From WQZF01 sp031556405 (GTDB taxonomy: Bacteria > Pseudomonadota > Gammaproteobacteria > Burkholderiales > Rhodocyclaceae): a DNA stretch of 25,054 nucleotides. Both the position numbers and the translations under genes were made by a program. Below the pieces are notes generated by a model. It was not told the origin of the DNA. It saw only the letters and a list, made by a program, of their open reading frames with translations, and made no database searches. Location: NCBI GenBank assembly GCA_031556405.1, contig JAVBTC010000138.1, positions 1 to 25,054 on the forward strand, given 5' to 3'. Of the stretch, positions 6,979-15,348 are shown piece by piece. Position 1 is the first letter of the stretch; the number at the start of each line of letters is the position of its first letter.

Positions 6979-8457
6979 ATGTCCGAAAATATGCTTAGAG
7001 ACCCCTCCCTTCTTCGTCTGCAGGCTTATATCGACGGCCGCTGGTGCGAAGCCGACGACGGTTCGTCGTTTGCGGTGACCAATCCGGCGACCGGCGGGAC
7101 GATCGGTTCCGTACCGAACATGGGTGTTGCCGAAACGCGCCGCGCGATTGCCGCGGCGGACACGGCATGGACCGGCTGGCGGCGGAAGACCGCGGCGGAA
7201 CGCGCCAAAATTCTGCGCCGCTGGTTCGAACTGATGCTGACCAATGCCGACGACCTCGCATTCATCATGACCAGCGAGCAAGGCAAACCGCTGGCGGAAG
7301 CCAAGGGCGAGGTGCTTTATGCCGCTTCGTTCATCGAATGGTTCGCGGAGGAGGGAAAACGTCTTTACGGGGAAACGATCCCGACGCCGGCAAACGATCG
7401 CCGTATCGTCGTCGTCAAGGAACCGATCGGGGTTTGCGCGGCGATCACGCCATGGAACTTCCCGGCCGCGATGATTACGCGCAAGGCGGCACCGGCATTG
7501 GCGGCAGGCTGCCCGATCGTGATCAAACCGGCGGAAGCGACGCCTTTTTCCGCGCTGGCAATGGCGCTTCTGGCCGAGCGCGCCGGGGTTCCGCCGGGGG
7601 TGCTGAACGTGGTGACCGGCGACGCGGTCGAGATCGGCGGCGAGATGACGGGCAATCCGACCGTGCGCAAGCTGAGTTTTACCGGATCGACCGAAGTCGG
7701 CCGCCTGCTGATGGCTCAGACAGCGCCGACGGTGAAAAAACTTTCGCTCGAACTGGGTGGAAACGCGCCGTTCATCGTTTTCGACGATGCCGACCTGGAA
7801 GCGGCGGTAGCGGGGGCGATGTTGTGCAAATTCCGCAATTCAGGGCAGACCTGCGTTTGTGCCAATCGTTTCTACGTGCAGGATGCCGTCTACGATGCGT
7901 TCGCTGAACGGCTCGCGGTAGCGGTTTCCACGCTGAAAGTGGGCAACGGCATCGAACCCGGCGTGACGCAGGGGCCGTTGATCGACGAGGCCGCCGTCGC
8001 CAAGGTGGAATCGCATATTGCCGATGCGCTGGCGCGGGGCGGGCGCATTCTCTGCGGCGGCGAGCGTTATCGCGACAACGGTAGCCGACAGGGGACGTTT
8101 TTCCAGCCGACGATCATCACCAATGCCAAATCCGGGATGAAGGTGGCGAAGGAAGAAACCTTCGGTCCGGTGGCGCCGCTGTTCCGTTTCGGCAGCGAAG
8201 AGGAAGTCGTCGCGCTGGCCAACGACACCGAATTCGGACTCGCCGGCTATTTCTACAGTCGCGACATCGGGCGTATCTGGCGCGTGGCGGAGGCGCTGGA
8301 ATACGGCATGGTCGGAATCAACACCGGGATCATCTCGAACGAAGTCGCGCCTTTCGGCGGCGTCAAGCAATCCGGGATGGGGCGCGAAGGATCGAAATAC
8401 GGTATCGACGATTACGTCGTGGTCAAATATCTGTGCATGGGCGGAATCGACCGCTGA
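6979..8457 (+). CDS. gabD: Succinate-semialdehyde dehydrogenase, NADP-type
   Basis: Oxidises succinate semialdehyde to succinate, the last step of GABA and related amine breakdown, feeding the TCA cycle. The 492 residues fit GabD. Landmarks are ITPWNFPAAMITRK (cofactor site), SFTGSTEVG, the catalytic Glu in LSLELGG (E258) and Cys292 in NSGQTCVCANRF. The C-terminal EYGMVGINTGIISNEVAPFGG and KQSGMGREGSKYGIDDY signatures are specific to the SSADH branch. The Cys-Val-Cys pair is the site of a redox switch in some SSADHs. The ATG at 6979 is preceded by a strong AAGAGGAG; earlier in-frame starts lack support. No gabT lies nearby, so the amine donor pathway is elsewhere. It is divergent from cysB and converges on a truncated dctA, its 3' end overlapping that open frame by 46 bases. 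Confidence 0.95.
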   Translation: MSENMLRDPSLLRLQAYIDGRWCEADDGSSFAVTNPATGGTIGSVPNMGVAETRRAIAAADTAWTGWRRKTAAERAKILRRWFELMLTNADDLAFIMTSEQGKPLAEAKGEVLYAASFIEWFAEEGKRLYGETIPTPANDRRIVVVKEPIGVCAAITPWNFPAAMITRKAAPALAAGCPIVIKPAEATPFSALAMALLAERAGVPPGVLNVVTGDAVEIGGEMTGNPTVRKLSFTGSTEVGRLLMAQTAPTVKKLSLELGGNAPFIVFDDADLEAAVAGAMLCKFRNSGQTCVCANRFYVQDAVYDAFAERLAVAVSTLKVGNGIEPGVTQGPLIDEAAVAKVESHIADALARGGRILCGGERYRDNGSRQGTFFQPTIITNAKSGMKVAKEETFGPVAPLFRFGSEEEVVALANDTEFGLAGYFYSRDIGRIWRVAEALEYGMVGINTGIISNEVAPFGGVKQSGMGREGSKYGIDDYVVVKYLCMGGIDR

Positions 8458-9332
8458 CGACGTTCCGGGGCGCTTTTCCGCCGCCTGTCCAAAGCCGAAA
8501 AGACCGAAAGGCGCCGTAGCGCCTTTCGATCCTGTCGGGAAATTTCGCCGGAAAATTTTGCTGAAAATCCGGTGAGCACGGATCGATTTCCCGCGATGTA
8601 ATACGCAACCGTGCCCAGCACGACGACGACGAACAGAATGGCGGTCAGGTAGAAGGTGAGGATCAGCTTCAGCATCGGCAGCAGCGAGACGATGCCGTAT
8701 TTGCCGATGGTGAAGGCCATCGCGCCGAGGGCGCCGAGCGGCGCCAGCCGGGTGATGATGTTGACCATGCCGAAGAGCACGTGCGCCGTTTTTTCGCACA
8801 GTTCGTTGACCACCCGGCCTTCCTGCCCCAGCAGCGACAGGGCGCTGCCGAACAGAACCGCGACCATGAGGATTTGCAGGATGTTGCCGTCGCTGAAGGC
8901 GCTGAAGAGCGTGGACGGAATGATGTGCATCAGGAAGTCGACCAGGCTTTCGCCGTGCGCGGCCTTGTCTGTATAGGTTTTGACCGCGGTGGCGTCGAGG
9001 TGCGTCGGGTCGACGTTGAAACCGGAGCCGGGAGCGATCCAGTGTCCGGCCACGAGGCCGATCAGCAATGCGAACGTGGAGATGACTTCAAAATAGATCA
9101 ACGCCTTGGCGCCGACCCGCCCGACCTGTTTCATGTCGTGCATGCCGCCCATGCCGGTGACCACGGTACAGAAAATGATCGGCCCGATGACCATCTTGAT
9201 CAGTTTGATGAAGCCGTCCCCCAGGGGTTTCAGGTCCTGGCCGATGTTCGGCCAGAAATGGCCGATCAGAATGCCGATGACGATAGCGAAAATGACTTGT
9301 ACGTAGAGAATGCGATAAAAGGGTTTTTTCAT
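8412..9332 (-). pseudogene. dctA: C-terminally truncated C4-dicarboxylate transporter DctA
   Basis: DctA imports succinate, fumarate and malate with protons or sodium and is normally about 430 residues. Residues 1-248 match the family well: LGDGFIKLIKM, PIIFCTVVTG, GNILQILMVAVLFG, RLAPLGALGAMAFTIGKYG and FVVVVLGTVAYY. After about position 8589 the frame becomes a basic, non-membrane tail of 58 codons that reads through a hairpin and antisense into gabD. The missing part would carry the re-entrant loops and the SSS/N-D-G substrate motifs, so transport is not expected. No remainder of dctA occurs in other frames before gabD, which means a true 3' loss and not a simple frameshift. The start ATG has AGG seven bases upstream. 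An assembly artefact is possible but unlikely, as gabD is intact. Confidence 0.85.
8506..8527. terminator. Hairpin after gabD
   Basis: A perfect 9-bp stem (GAAAGGCGC / GCGCCTTTC) with a CGTA loop, 49 bases past the gabD stop. The T-run is only three bases, so it may work as a modest terminator for gabD. It lies inside the degenerate end of the dctA frame. Confidence 0.55.
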
Positions 9333-9505
9333 GACTGCCTGTTGCCGGATATGCCGTATCGACGATAAGAAATGAAGCGCTTCGATTTGCCGGACGAACG
9401 GCTTGGGGGCGGCTGCGCCGCTGCCCGGACCGTCGAGACAAACGGCGTGATGCTATTACAGGAAACAGGTTTTGTTATGAATAAAAATCGTTTTGTTGAC
9501 CTGGA

Positions 9506-9633
9506 ATAAAAAAACGGTAACCGCGCGCGAACGCGGCTGCTGTTCGGGTTCCAAGCCGGGGAAATCCGGAACAAATTCATATGGTTACGGCCCCCGCCGT
9601 TTTGGAGAATTCCTTGATTCGGTCGACGTTCAT
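9506..9633 (-). pseudogene. Decayed duplicate of the acnB 3' end and terminator
   Basis: This segment repeats 9857-9985, the last 18 codons, stop and terminator of acnB, in the same orientation. From 9541 to 9633 it aligns without gaps at a fixed offset of 352 bases; I count 14 mismatches in 93 positions. Read on the minus strand it gives MNVDRIKEFSKTAGAVTI and a stop, against MNFDQIEEFSETAEAVTV in acnB. Several changes alter amino acids, and the hairpin part has lost pairing, so it is not under selection. Homology stops abruptly at 9633. It is a relic of an ancient duplication followed by deletion. Confidence 0.85.
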
Positions 9634-9857
9634 ATTAAAGACGCATGCGACTACGAACGCTCCGGGATGCTGGAGTGTCTTCTGCTTCGATTGGATGGCG
9701 TTTCCAGGTAAGCGCCTTGCGCTCCGCACGTCCTTCGACAGTGCGATATTACATTCCAGAGAATATTATGCTTCCGCTTATGTAGGCTATTTTCATGAAG
9801 AATTATTTAACCAATCCCCGTGATGCGGGTGAGGCGGAGCAGGCTGGAGAATCGGGA

Positions 9858-9896
9858 TAAAAAAAACAGTAACCGTGCTTGCGCGCGGTTACTGTT
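9858..9896 (-). terminator. Rho-independent terminator of acnB
   Basis: A perfect 11-bp stem (AACAGTAACCG / CGGTTACTGTT) with a 10-base loop, followed on the minus strand by a run of T. It begins 33 bases after the acnB stop. Confidence 0.92.
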
Positions 9897-9928
9897 CGGG
9901 TTCCGGACCAGGGAAATCCGGAACAAAC

Positions 9929-12526
9929 TCAGACGGTTACGGCCTCCGCTGTTTCGGAGAATTCCTCGATCTGGTCGAAGTTCATGTAGCGGTAGATGTC
10001 CGCCGCTTTCTGATTGACGATATCCACCTGCGCCAGATATTCCGCTGGCGTCGGGATCTTGCCCATCAGCGCGCAGACGGCGGCGAGTTCGGCGGAGCCG
10101 AGGTAAACGCGGGTATCGATCCCGAGGCGGTTGGGGAAGTTGCGGGTGGAGGTCGACATTGCCGTCGAACCTTTGCGGATCTGCGCCTGGTTGCCCATGC
10201 ACAGCGAACAGCCGGGCATTTCCATGCGCGCGCTGGATTTGCCGAGCACGCTGTAATAACCTTCCTCGTTCAGGATCATCGCGTCCATTTTCGTCGGCGG
10301 CGCGATCCAGAGACGGGTCGGAATGTCGCTCTTGCCGTCGAGCACCTTGCCGGCGGCGCGGAAATGGCCGATGTTGGTCATGCACGAACCGATGAAGACT
10401 TCGTCGATCTTGTCGCCGGCGACTTCGGAAAGCAGCTTCACGTCGTCCGGGTCGTTCGGGCAGGCGACGATCGGTTCCTTGATCTCGTTCATGTCGATTT
10501 CGATCACCGCCGCGTATTCGGCATCGGCATCCGCCGTCAGCAGTTGCGGATCGGCGATCCACGCCTCCATCGCCTTGATCCGGCGCGCGAGCGTGCGCCT
10601 GTCTTCGTAGCCGTTGGCAATCATCCACTTCATCAGCACGATGTTGGAACGCAGGTACTCGATGATCGGTTCCTTGGAGAGGCGCACCGTGCAGCCGGCG
10701 GCGGAACGTTCGGCGGAAGCGTCGGTAAGCTCGAATGCCTGCTCCACCTTCAGGTCGGGCAGGCCCTCGATTTCGAGGATGCGGCCGGAAAAGGCGTTTT
10801 TCTTGCCCTGCTTCGCCACCGTCAGCAGGCCCTGTTTGATTGCGTAGTACGGAATCGCATTGACCAGGTCGCGCAGCGTGATGCCTTCCTGCATCTTGCC
10901 CTTGAAGCGCACGAGTACCGATTCCGGCATGTCGAGCGGCATCACGCCGGTGGCCGCGGCGAAGGCGACGAGGCCGGAACCGGCGGGGAACGAGATGCCG
11001 ATGGGGAAACGGGTGTGCGAATCGCCGCCGGTGCCGACGGTATCGGGGAGCAGGAAGCGGTTGAGCCAACTGTGAATGACGCCGTCGCCCGGACGCAGCG
11101 CGATGCCGCCGCGGGCGGAGATGAAGGAGGGCAGCGTGCGGTGCGTCTTGACGTCGACCAGTTTCGGATAGGCGGCGGTATGGCAGAAGGACTGCATCAC
11201 CAGGTCGGCGGAAAAGCCGAGACAGGCGAGGTCTTTCAGTTCATCGCGGGTCATCGGGCCGGTGGTGTCCTGCGAGCCGACCGAGGTCATGCGCGGTTCG
11301 CAATAGGTGCCGGGGCGTATGCCTTTTTCTTCGGGCAGGCCGCAGGCGCGGCCGACCATTTTCTGCGCCAGGGTGAAACCCTTGCCGGAATCCTTCGGCG
11401 CCTGCGGCAGGCGGAAGGCCGTGGAGGGCGGCAGCTTCAGCGCTTCGCGCGCCTTGGCCGTCAGGCCGCGCCCGATGATCAGCGGAATGCGGCCGCCGGC
11501 GCGCACTTCGTCGAGCAGCACCGGGGTTTTCAGCGCGGCTTCGGCAATCGCGGCACCGTTCTTCATCGCCTTGACGGTTGCTTTCTCGCGGTCGATGACG
11601 AGTTCGATCTCGTCGCCCATGTCCATTTGCGAAACGTCGATCTCGATCGGCAGCGCGCCCGCGTCTTCCTGAGTGTTGAAGAAGATCGGCGCGATCTTGC
11701 CGCCGAGGCAGACGCCGCCGAAGCGCTTGTTCGGCACGAACGGGATGTCCTCGCCGGTCCACCACAGCACCGAGTTGGTCGCCGATTTGCGCGAGGAGCC
11801 GGTGCCGACGACGTCGCCGACATAGGCGACCGGATTGCCCTTCGCCTTCAGCGCTTCGAGCTGCTTCATCGGGCCGCGCTCGCCGGGCTGATCGGCGTCG
11901 ATGCCGGGGCGCGGATTCTTCAGCATGGCCACCGCGTGCAGCGGAATGTCGGGGCGCGACCAGGCGTCGGGGGCGGGGGAAAGGTCGTCGGTGTTGGTTT
12001 CGCCGGTGACCTTGAAGACAGTGATCCTGAGTTTTTCCGGTACTTCCGGGCGCGAGGTGAACCATTCCGCGTCGGCCCAGGATTGCAGTACGGCGCGGGC
12101 GTTGGCGTTGCCTTTTTCCGCCAGTTCCTGCACATCGTGGAAATAATCGAACATCAGAAGCGTGAATTTGAGCGCGTTGGCGGCGATCGTGCCGACTTCA
12201 GCGTCGGCGAGCAGGTCGATCAGCGGCTTCACGTTGTAGCCGCCGAGCATCGTGCCCAGGAGTTCGGTCGCCTTGGCGCGCGAGACGAGCGGACTTTTGA
12301 TTTCGTTCCGGGTGATTTTGGCCAGAAACTTTGCCTTCACCTGCGCCGCGTCGTCGACGCCGGCGGGAACGCGGTTCGTGAGCAGTTCGAGCAGGAACGC
12401 TTCTTCTCCCGCGGGAGGATTCTGCAGCAATTGCACCAGCGCCTCGGTTTGCTGCTTGGAAAGCGGAAGCGGCGGAATACCCAGCGCCGCGCGTTCGGCG
12501 ACGTGTTGGCGATAAGCTTCTAGCAT
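9929..12526 (-). CDS. acnB: Aconitate hydratase B / 2-methylisocitrate dehydratase
   Basis: AcnB interconverts citrate and isocitrate through cis-aconitate in the TCA cycle and can also hydrate 2-methyl-cis-aconitate. In E. coli the apo-form binds mRNA. The 865 residues equal the usual length. Order of parts: N-terminal HEAT-like domain (residues 1-160), swivelling domain with VVGTGSSRKSATNSVLWW, then the catalytic domains. Iron-sulfur ligands are C715 in GSCMTNIGH and C773/C776 in MPGCSLCMGNQ; TVGTGGDSHTRFP is an active-site segment. AAGGA precedes the ATG. A strong terminator follows the stop. The 215-base upstream gap contains direct repeats that may belong to its promoter. A decayed copy of its 3' end lies 352 bases away. 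Confidence 0.98.
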   Translation of the reverse strand: MLEAYRQHVAERAALGIPPLPLSKQQTEALVQLLQNPPAGEEAFLLELLTNRVPAGVDDAAQVKAKFLAKITRNEIKSPLVSRAKATELLGTMLGGYNVKPLIDLLADAEVGTIAANALKFTLLMFDYFHDVQELAEKGNANARAVLQSWADAEWFTSRPEVPEKLRITVFKVTGETNTDDLSPAPDAWSRPDIPLHAVAMLKNPRPGIDADQPGERGPMKQLEALKAKGNPVAYVGDVVGTGSSRKSATNSVLWWTGEDIPFVPNKRFGGVCLGGKIAPIFFNTQEDAGALPIEIDVSQMDMGDEIELVIDREKATVKAMKNGAAIAEAALKTPVLLDEVRAGGRIPLIIGRGLTAKAREALKLPPSTAFRLPQAPKDSGKGFTLAQKMVGRACGLPEEKGIRPGTYCEPRMTSVGSQDTTGPMTRDELKDLACLGFSADLVMQSFCHTAAYPKLVDVKTHRTLPSFISARGGIALRPGDGVIHSWLNRFLLPDTVGTGGDSHTRFPIGISFPAGSGLVAFAAATGVMPLDMPESVLVRFKGKMQEGITLRDLVNAIPYYAIKQGLLTVAKQGKKNAFSGRILEIEGLPDLKVEQAFELTDASAERSAAGCTVRLSKEPIIEYLRSNIVLMKWMIANGYEDRRTLARRIKAMEAWIADPQLLTADADAEYAAVIEIDMNEIKEPIVACPNDPDDVKLLSEVAGDKIDEVFIGSCMTNIGHFRAAGKVLDGKSDIPTRLWIAPPTKMDAMILNEEGYYSVLGKSSARMEMPGCSLCMGNQAQIRKGSTAMSTSTRNFPNRLGIDTRVYLGSAELAAVCALMGKIPTPAEYLAQVDIVNQKAADIYRYMNFDQIEEFSETAEAVTV

Positions 12527-12619
12527 CGTGAGTCCTTTCTGTGCAAAGCGGAAATAAGCGGGAAAAGTTTATGTCGTGCTGCGTTTTTATAAAGTGCTTA
12601 TAGGGATGTTGGGGGAGGG

Positions 12620-12643
12620 GTACGAAAACGGAAGTACGAAAAC
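12620..12643. repeat. Tandem 10-bp direct repeat upstream of acnB
   Basis: GTACGAAAAC occurs at 12620-12629 and 12634-12643, a 14-base period, about 95 bases upstream of the acnB start. It could be paired regulator half-sites. A 6-bp inverted repeat (CTTATA / TATAAG) is at 12670-12686 in the same AT-rich gap. Confidence 0.4.
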
Positions 12644-12703
12644 AGGAGTGCTACATGGATAACTTAGGTCTTATATATTTTATAAGCTAGTAAATATCAA
12701 AAC

Positions 12704-12741
12704 AAGACGGCTTGGTGTCTTTTTACCGATTTTCCCGTCTT
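12704..12741 (-). terminator. Weak terminator candidate after bioD
   Basis: AAGACGG and CCGTCTT form a 7-bp stem with a 24-base loop, just beyond the bioD stop; TTGTTTT follows on the minus strand. The long loop lowers confidence. Confidence 0.4.
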
Positions 12742-13467
12742 TCACGGCAAACGCAGGAACATGGCCGCAGCCGACGGACCGGCGCCGTCCAGATGCGGCA
12801 CGACGCCCAGCAGCGGCGCATCGAGCCGGGCGCGCAGCGTTTCCAGGTTTTCGTCGCGGCGGGACATGTGGGGGTCGATCGTGTTGGCGACCCAGCCGGC
12901 CAGTTCCAGGCCGCGTGCGCGAATCGCTTCCGCCGTGAGCAGTGCATGATTGATGCAGCCCAGGCGCAGGCCGACGACGAGCAGCAGCGGCAGGCCGAGC
13001 GAACGCGCGAGGTCGGCGCTGTCGAAATTATCGGAGAGCGGCACGCGGAAGCCGCCGACGCCTTCGACCAGAACGACGTCGCAGGCCGAGCGCAGATGCG
13101 CGAATGCGGACAGGATCGGTTCCGCCGCAATGGTGCATTTTTCTTCGCGCGCCGCGATATGCGGCGCGATGGGTTGAGCGAAACGGTAAGGATTGATCCA
13201 CTCGGCGGGCAGCGGCTCCGGTGAGACATTTCCCGCTGCTGCCGCCATTGCCGCAAACGGCGAGGAAGCGGCGCGCAGCGCGGCGACATCTTCGTTTTCG
13301 CCCGTTTCGTTACAGCCGGCGGCCACCGGCTTCATTCCGACAGCGGCAAAACCGGCGGCGCGGAACGTGTGGAGCAGGGCGCAGGTAACGAAAGTCTTGC
13401 CGACTTCGGTATCGGTTCCGGTGACAAACCAGCCGCCGGGGCGGGGACACATTCCATTGAAATTCAT
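12742..13467 (-). CDS. bioD: Dethiobiotin synthetase
   Basis: BioD uses ATP and CO2 to close the ureido ring of 7,8-diaminopelargonate, giving dethiobiotin, the next-to-last step of biotin synthesis. The 241 residues carry the P-loop GTDTEVGKT (K24), MKPVAAGC and VEGVGGFRVPL. The ATG at 13467 has AGGA eight bases before it and overlaps the bioC stop (ATGA), which supports this start; an internal Met at residue 6 is the alternative. It is the last gene of bioH-bioC-bioD. The bioA, bioB and bioF genes needed for the rest of the pathway are not in the window. Confidence 0.95.
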   Translation of the reverse strand: MNFNGMCPRPGGWFVTGTDTEVGKTFVTCALLHTFRAAGFAAVGMKPVAAGCNETGENEDVAALRAASSPFAAMAAAAGNVSPEPLPAEWINPYRFAQPIAPHIAAREEKCTIAAEPILSAFAHLRSACDVVLVEGVGGFRVPLSDNFDSADLARSLGLPLLLVVGLRLGCINHALLTAEAIRARGLELAGWVANTIDPHMSRRDENLETLRARLDAPLLGVVPHLDGAGPSAAAMFLRLP

Positions 13468-14393
13468 GTGGAGGTTCCTGTGTTCGGAGCGGGAGTATGG
13501 GGGCAAGCAGGGGCACAAGCAGGAGGGTAAATGCGGGCGCAATAAAGAAGCACGTCGTAGGAAAGCGGCAGGCCGGCGGCGTCGCGTTCTTTTTCGTAGG
13601 CGGCTTCGAGCGCCCGCCAGGCGTCCTTGCCCATCATTCCGGCACGGCGTCCGGCGCCGAGCGTATTGGCGCCGACGGCCTTGATCGCGCGCAGGAGGTG
13701 CTTCAGGTCCGGGTAGTGACAGACGATCCGCCGCCGTTCGCGGGCGATGGCGGCGAAGCCCGTGTCGGCCAATGCGTTTTCGATGATCTCGGGGTCGAGA
13801 AAGGAGAGCGTATGGCGGTGCCGGTCGATGCCGGAAAAAGCACGCGCGAGTTCCGCGAACGTGCCGGGGCCGAGCGTGCTCAGGGCCAGCGTGCCGCCGG
13901 GACGCAACACGCGTCCGGCCTCGGCAATCGTCCGGCGGGCGTCGCACCATTGCAGCGCCAGGTTCGACCAGTAAAGATCAAAAGACGCGGCGGCGAACGG
14001 CAGCGCTTCGATGTCGGCGGCCAGAGGATTCCAGCGCGGGCTCTTGCGGTCCTTGAGCTCCTCGCGGCGGGATTTGCGCAGAAGGTTGCGTCTCAGGGCG
14101 CGGAGGAGCATCGCCGGGGAGAAATCGACCAGCGTCAATCGCGCCTGCGGCCAGCAGGCGTGCAGATGGGCCGCTCCGGAGCCGGTGCCGCAGGCGGCAT
14201 CGAGCACATCCCTGGGCGCGGCCGCGACGGCGGAACCATCTCCGGGATAGCGTCTGAGCAGGGAAAGGAGCGCGTGGCAGGCTTCCCGCTGGGCCGTTGC
14301 CGCGCTGTCGTAGTTCTGCGCGGCGCGCTCGAAGGCGCTGCGGATCGCGGGGCGGGGCGGTGTGCCGGCGGTTTTCGCTGCGCTGTTTTTCAT
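13464..14393 (-). CDS. bioC: Malonyl-ACP O-methyltransferase
   Basis: BioC methylates the free carboxyl of malonyl-ACP with SAM, disguising it as a fatty-acid primer so that the synthase can build pimeloyl-ACP methyl ester. The 309 residues include the SAM motif VLDAACGTGSG (63-73), the acidic turn LTLVDFSP, DIEALPF and the BioC-typical WSNLALQWCD (142-151), then RVLRPGGTLALSTLGPG. Between MLLRAL and ADIEALPF lies an extra, strongly basic stretch (about residues 101-120, RRNLLRKSRREELKDRKS) that I estimate to be some 14 residues longer than in E. coli BioC. The ATG at 14393 overlaps the bioH stop and the stop overlaps the bioD start, both as ATGA. Confidence 0.93.
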   Translation of the reverse strand: MKNSAAKTAGTPPRPAIRSAFERAAQNYDSAATAQREACHALLSLLRRYPGDGSAVAAAPRDVLDAACGTGSGAAHLHACWPQARLTLVDFSPAMLLRALRRNLLRKSRREELKDRKSPRWNPLAADIEALPFAAASFDLYWSNLALQWCDARRTIAEAGRVLRPGGTLALSTLGPGTFAELARAFSGIDRHRHTLSFLDPEIIENALADTGFAAIARERRRIVCHYPDLKHLLRAIKAVGANTLGAGRRAGMMGKDAWRALEAAYEKERDAAGLPLSYDVLLYCARIYPPACAPACPHTPAPNTGTST

Positions 14394-15238
14394 CGGGCAT
14401 TCCGCTTTCCGGCGTGCTTTCCAACGCGCTTTCCGGCAGTTTCGTCGAATGCCGCCAGCCGCGCGGCGAACCGTTCCGGCTGCGAAAGAAACGGTGCGTG
14501 GGCCGCCTCGGGAAATACTTCGAGTGCCGCCTGTGGCAAATGGCGCGCCAGCCACTCGCTTGCCGCCACGGGCGCGAGCGTATCGCGCTCGCCGCAGACC
14601 AGCAGCGCGGGCAGTTCGATCCGCGTGCCGGTCAGCGCGGCGCGCAGGTCGGTTCGGCGCAGCCAGTCCAGTCCCTCGGCCAGTGCGCGCGGGTCGGGCG
14701 GCGCGGTGGTTTCCTGCGCGGCGATCAGCGTCCGCCGCGCGAGGCGTATGTTCGTGTCGTGCTGATTGACGAGCGCGGTAAAGCGCGCCAGCGCGGTGGC
14801 GGCATCGTTCGCCACCTGTCCGGAAAATGCCGTGAAAACCGTTTCCGGCTGCGCGCAGGGCCAATCGCCGCACGCGACGAAGCACGGCGTCGCGCCGACC
14901 AGGACGAGGCCGCCCAGGCGTTCCGGGCGATGCAGCGCGGCCAGCAGCGCCACCTGCGCGCCGAGCGACCAGCCGCACCAGAGCGCGTTTTCCGGCAAGA
15001 CGTCGAGCAGTGCTTCGGCCAGCGCTTGCGGCGAGGCGGAAACGAACGGCGAGGCGCCATAGCCGGGGAAGTCGACACGGTAGATATGGCGGAACGGATT
15101 CGTTCCGCCCTTCGCATGCTGCGTCAGTTGCGCCAGTGTCGATTCCCAGACGGTTGACGCGAACCCCCAGCCATGCAGCAACACGAGATCGCGTCCTGCT
15201 TCGTTTGCCGTTTCGGTGCGGTGAATCGCCAGGCGCAT
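14390..15238 (-). CDS. bioH: Pimeloyl-ACP methyl ester carboxylesterase
   Basis: BioH is the alpha/beta hydrolase that removes the methyl group BioC added, releasing pimeloyl-ACP and ending chain growth. The 282 residues (from ATG 15238) show the oxyanion-side motif LVLLHGWG, the nucleophile elbow CGWSLGAQ (S91), Asp219 in GERDTLAP and His247 in EAAHAPFLSQPE, a complete triad. BioH proteins usually begin a dozen or so residues before the HGWG motif, so 15238 is preferred; an ATG at 15280 would add 14 residues. Neither has a strong ribosome site. The stop overlaps bioC. It is the first gene of this cluster, with a repeat-rich 360-base gap upstream where bioF often lies in relatives. Confidence 0.92.
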   Translation of the reverse strand: MRLAIHRTETANEAGRDLVLLHGWGFASTVWESTLAQLTQHAKGGTNPFRHIYRVDFPGYGASPFVSASPQALAEALLDVLPENALWCGWSLGAQVALLAALHRPERLGGLVLVGATPCFVACGDWPCAQPETVFTAFSGQVANDAATALARFTALVNQHDTNIRLARRTLIAAQETTAPPDPRALAEGLDWLRRTDLRAALTGTRIELPALLVCGERDTLAPVAASEWLARHLPQAALEVFPEAAHAPFLSQPERFAARLAAFDETAGKRVGKHAGKRNAR

Positions 15239-15348
15239 GGTGGGCGTTTGAAAAATGGAGGGGAGGTTCCGGCAAAGCATTCATCGCAACCATCGAACGG
15301 CATTGCTCTGTTGTCTGAACAGCCGATGCGGTCGGGGGACGCGGTTTA

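Larger units (their letters stand above)
9333..9928. other. Gene-poor stretch between dctA remnant and acnB
   Basis: These 596 bases contain no convincing intact gene. Bases 9333-9500 are the upstream side of dctA and should have held its promoter. Bases 9506-9633 are a decayed copy of the acnB 3' end. Bases 9634-9857 match nothing I recognise; an 80-codon open frame crosses them but starts inside the decayed copy and has no ribosome site. The functional acnB terminator is at 9858-9896. Confidence 0.7.

Noticed and set aside
8412..8588. A functional new C-terminal domain on DctA
   Set aside because: The tail is basic, lacks membrane segments, reads through a hairpin and ends antisense to gabD, as expected for run-on after a truncation.
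9581..9823. Possible 80-residue protein in the dctA-acnB gap
   Set aside because: It starts inside the decayed acnB copy, in antisense, and has no Shine-Dalgarno or family features.
9875..12523. Very long open frame antisense to acnB (about 880 codons)
   Set aside because: It mirrors acnB codon by codon in GC-rich DNA, has no family match, and is rich in Arg, Gly and His as expected for antisense translation.
13464..15293. A single 609-codon protein covering bioC and an extra N-terminal half
   Set aside because: The N-terminal half is the bioH region read in another frame. bioH has a full catalytic triad, and the bioC ATG at 14393 overlaps its stop.
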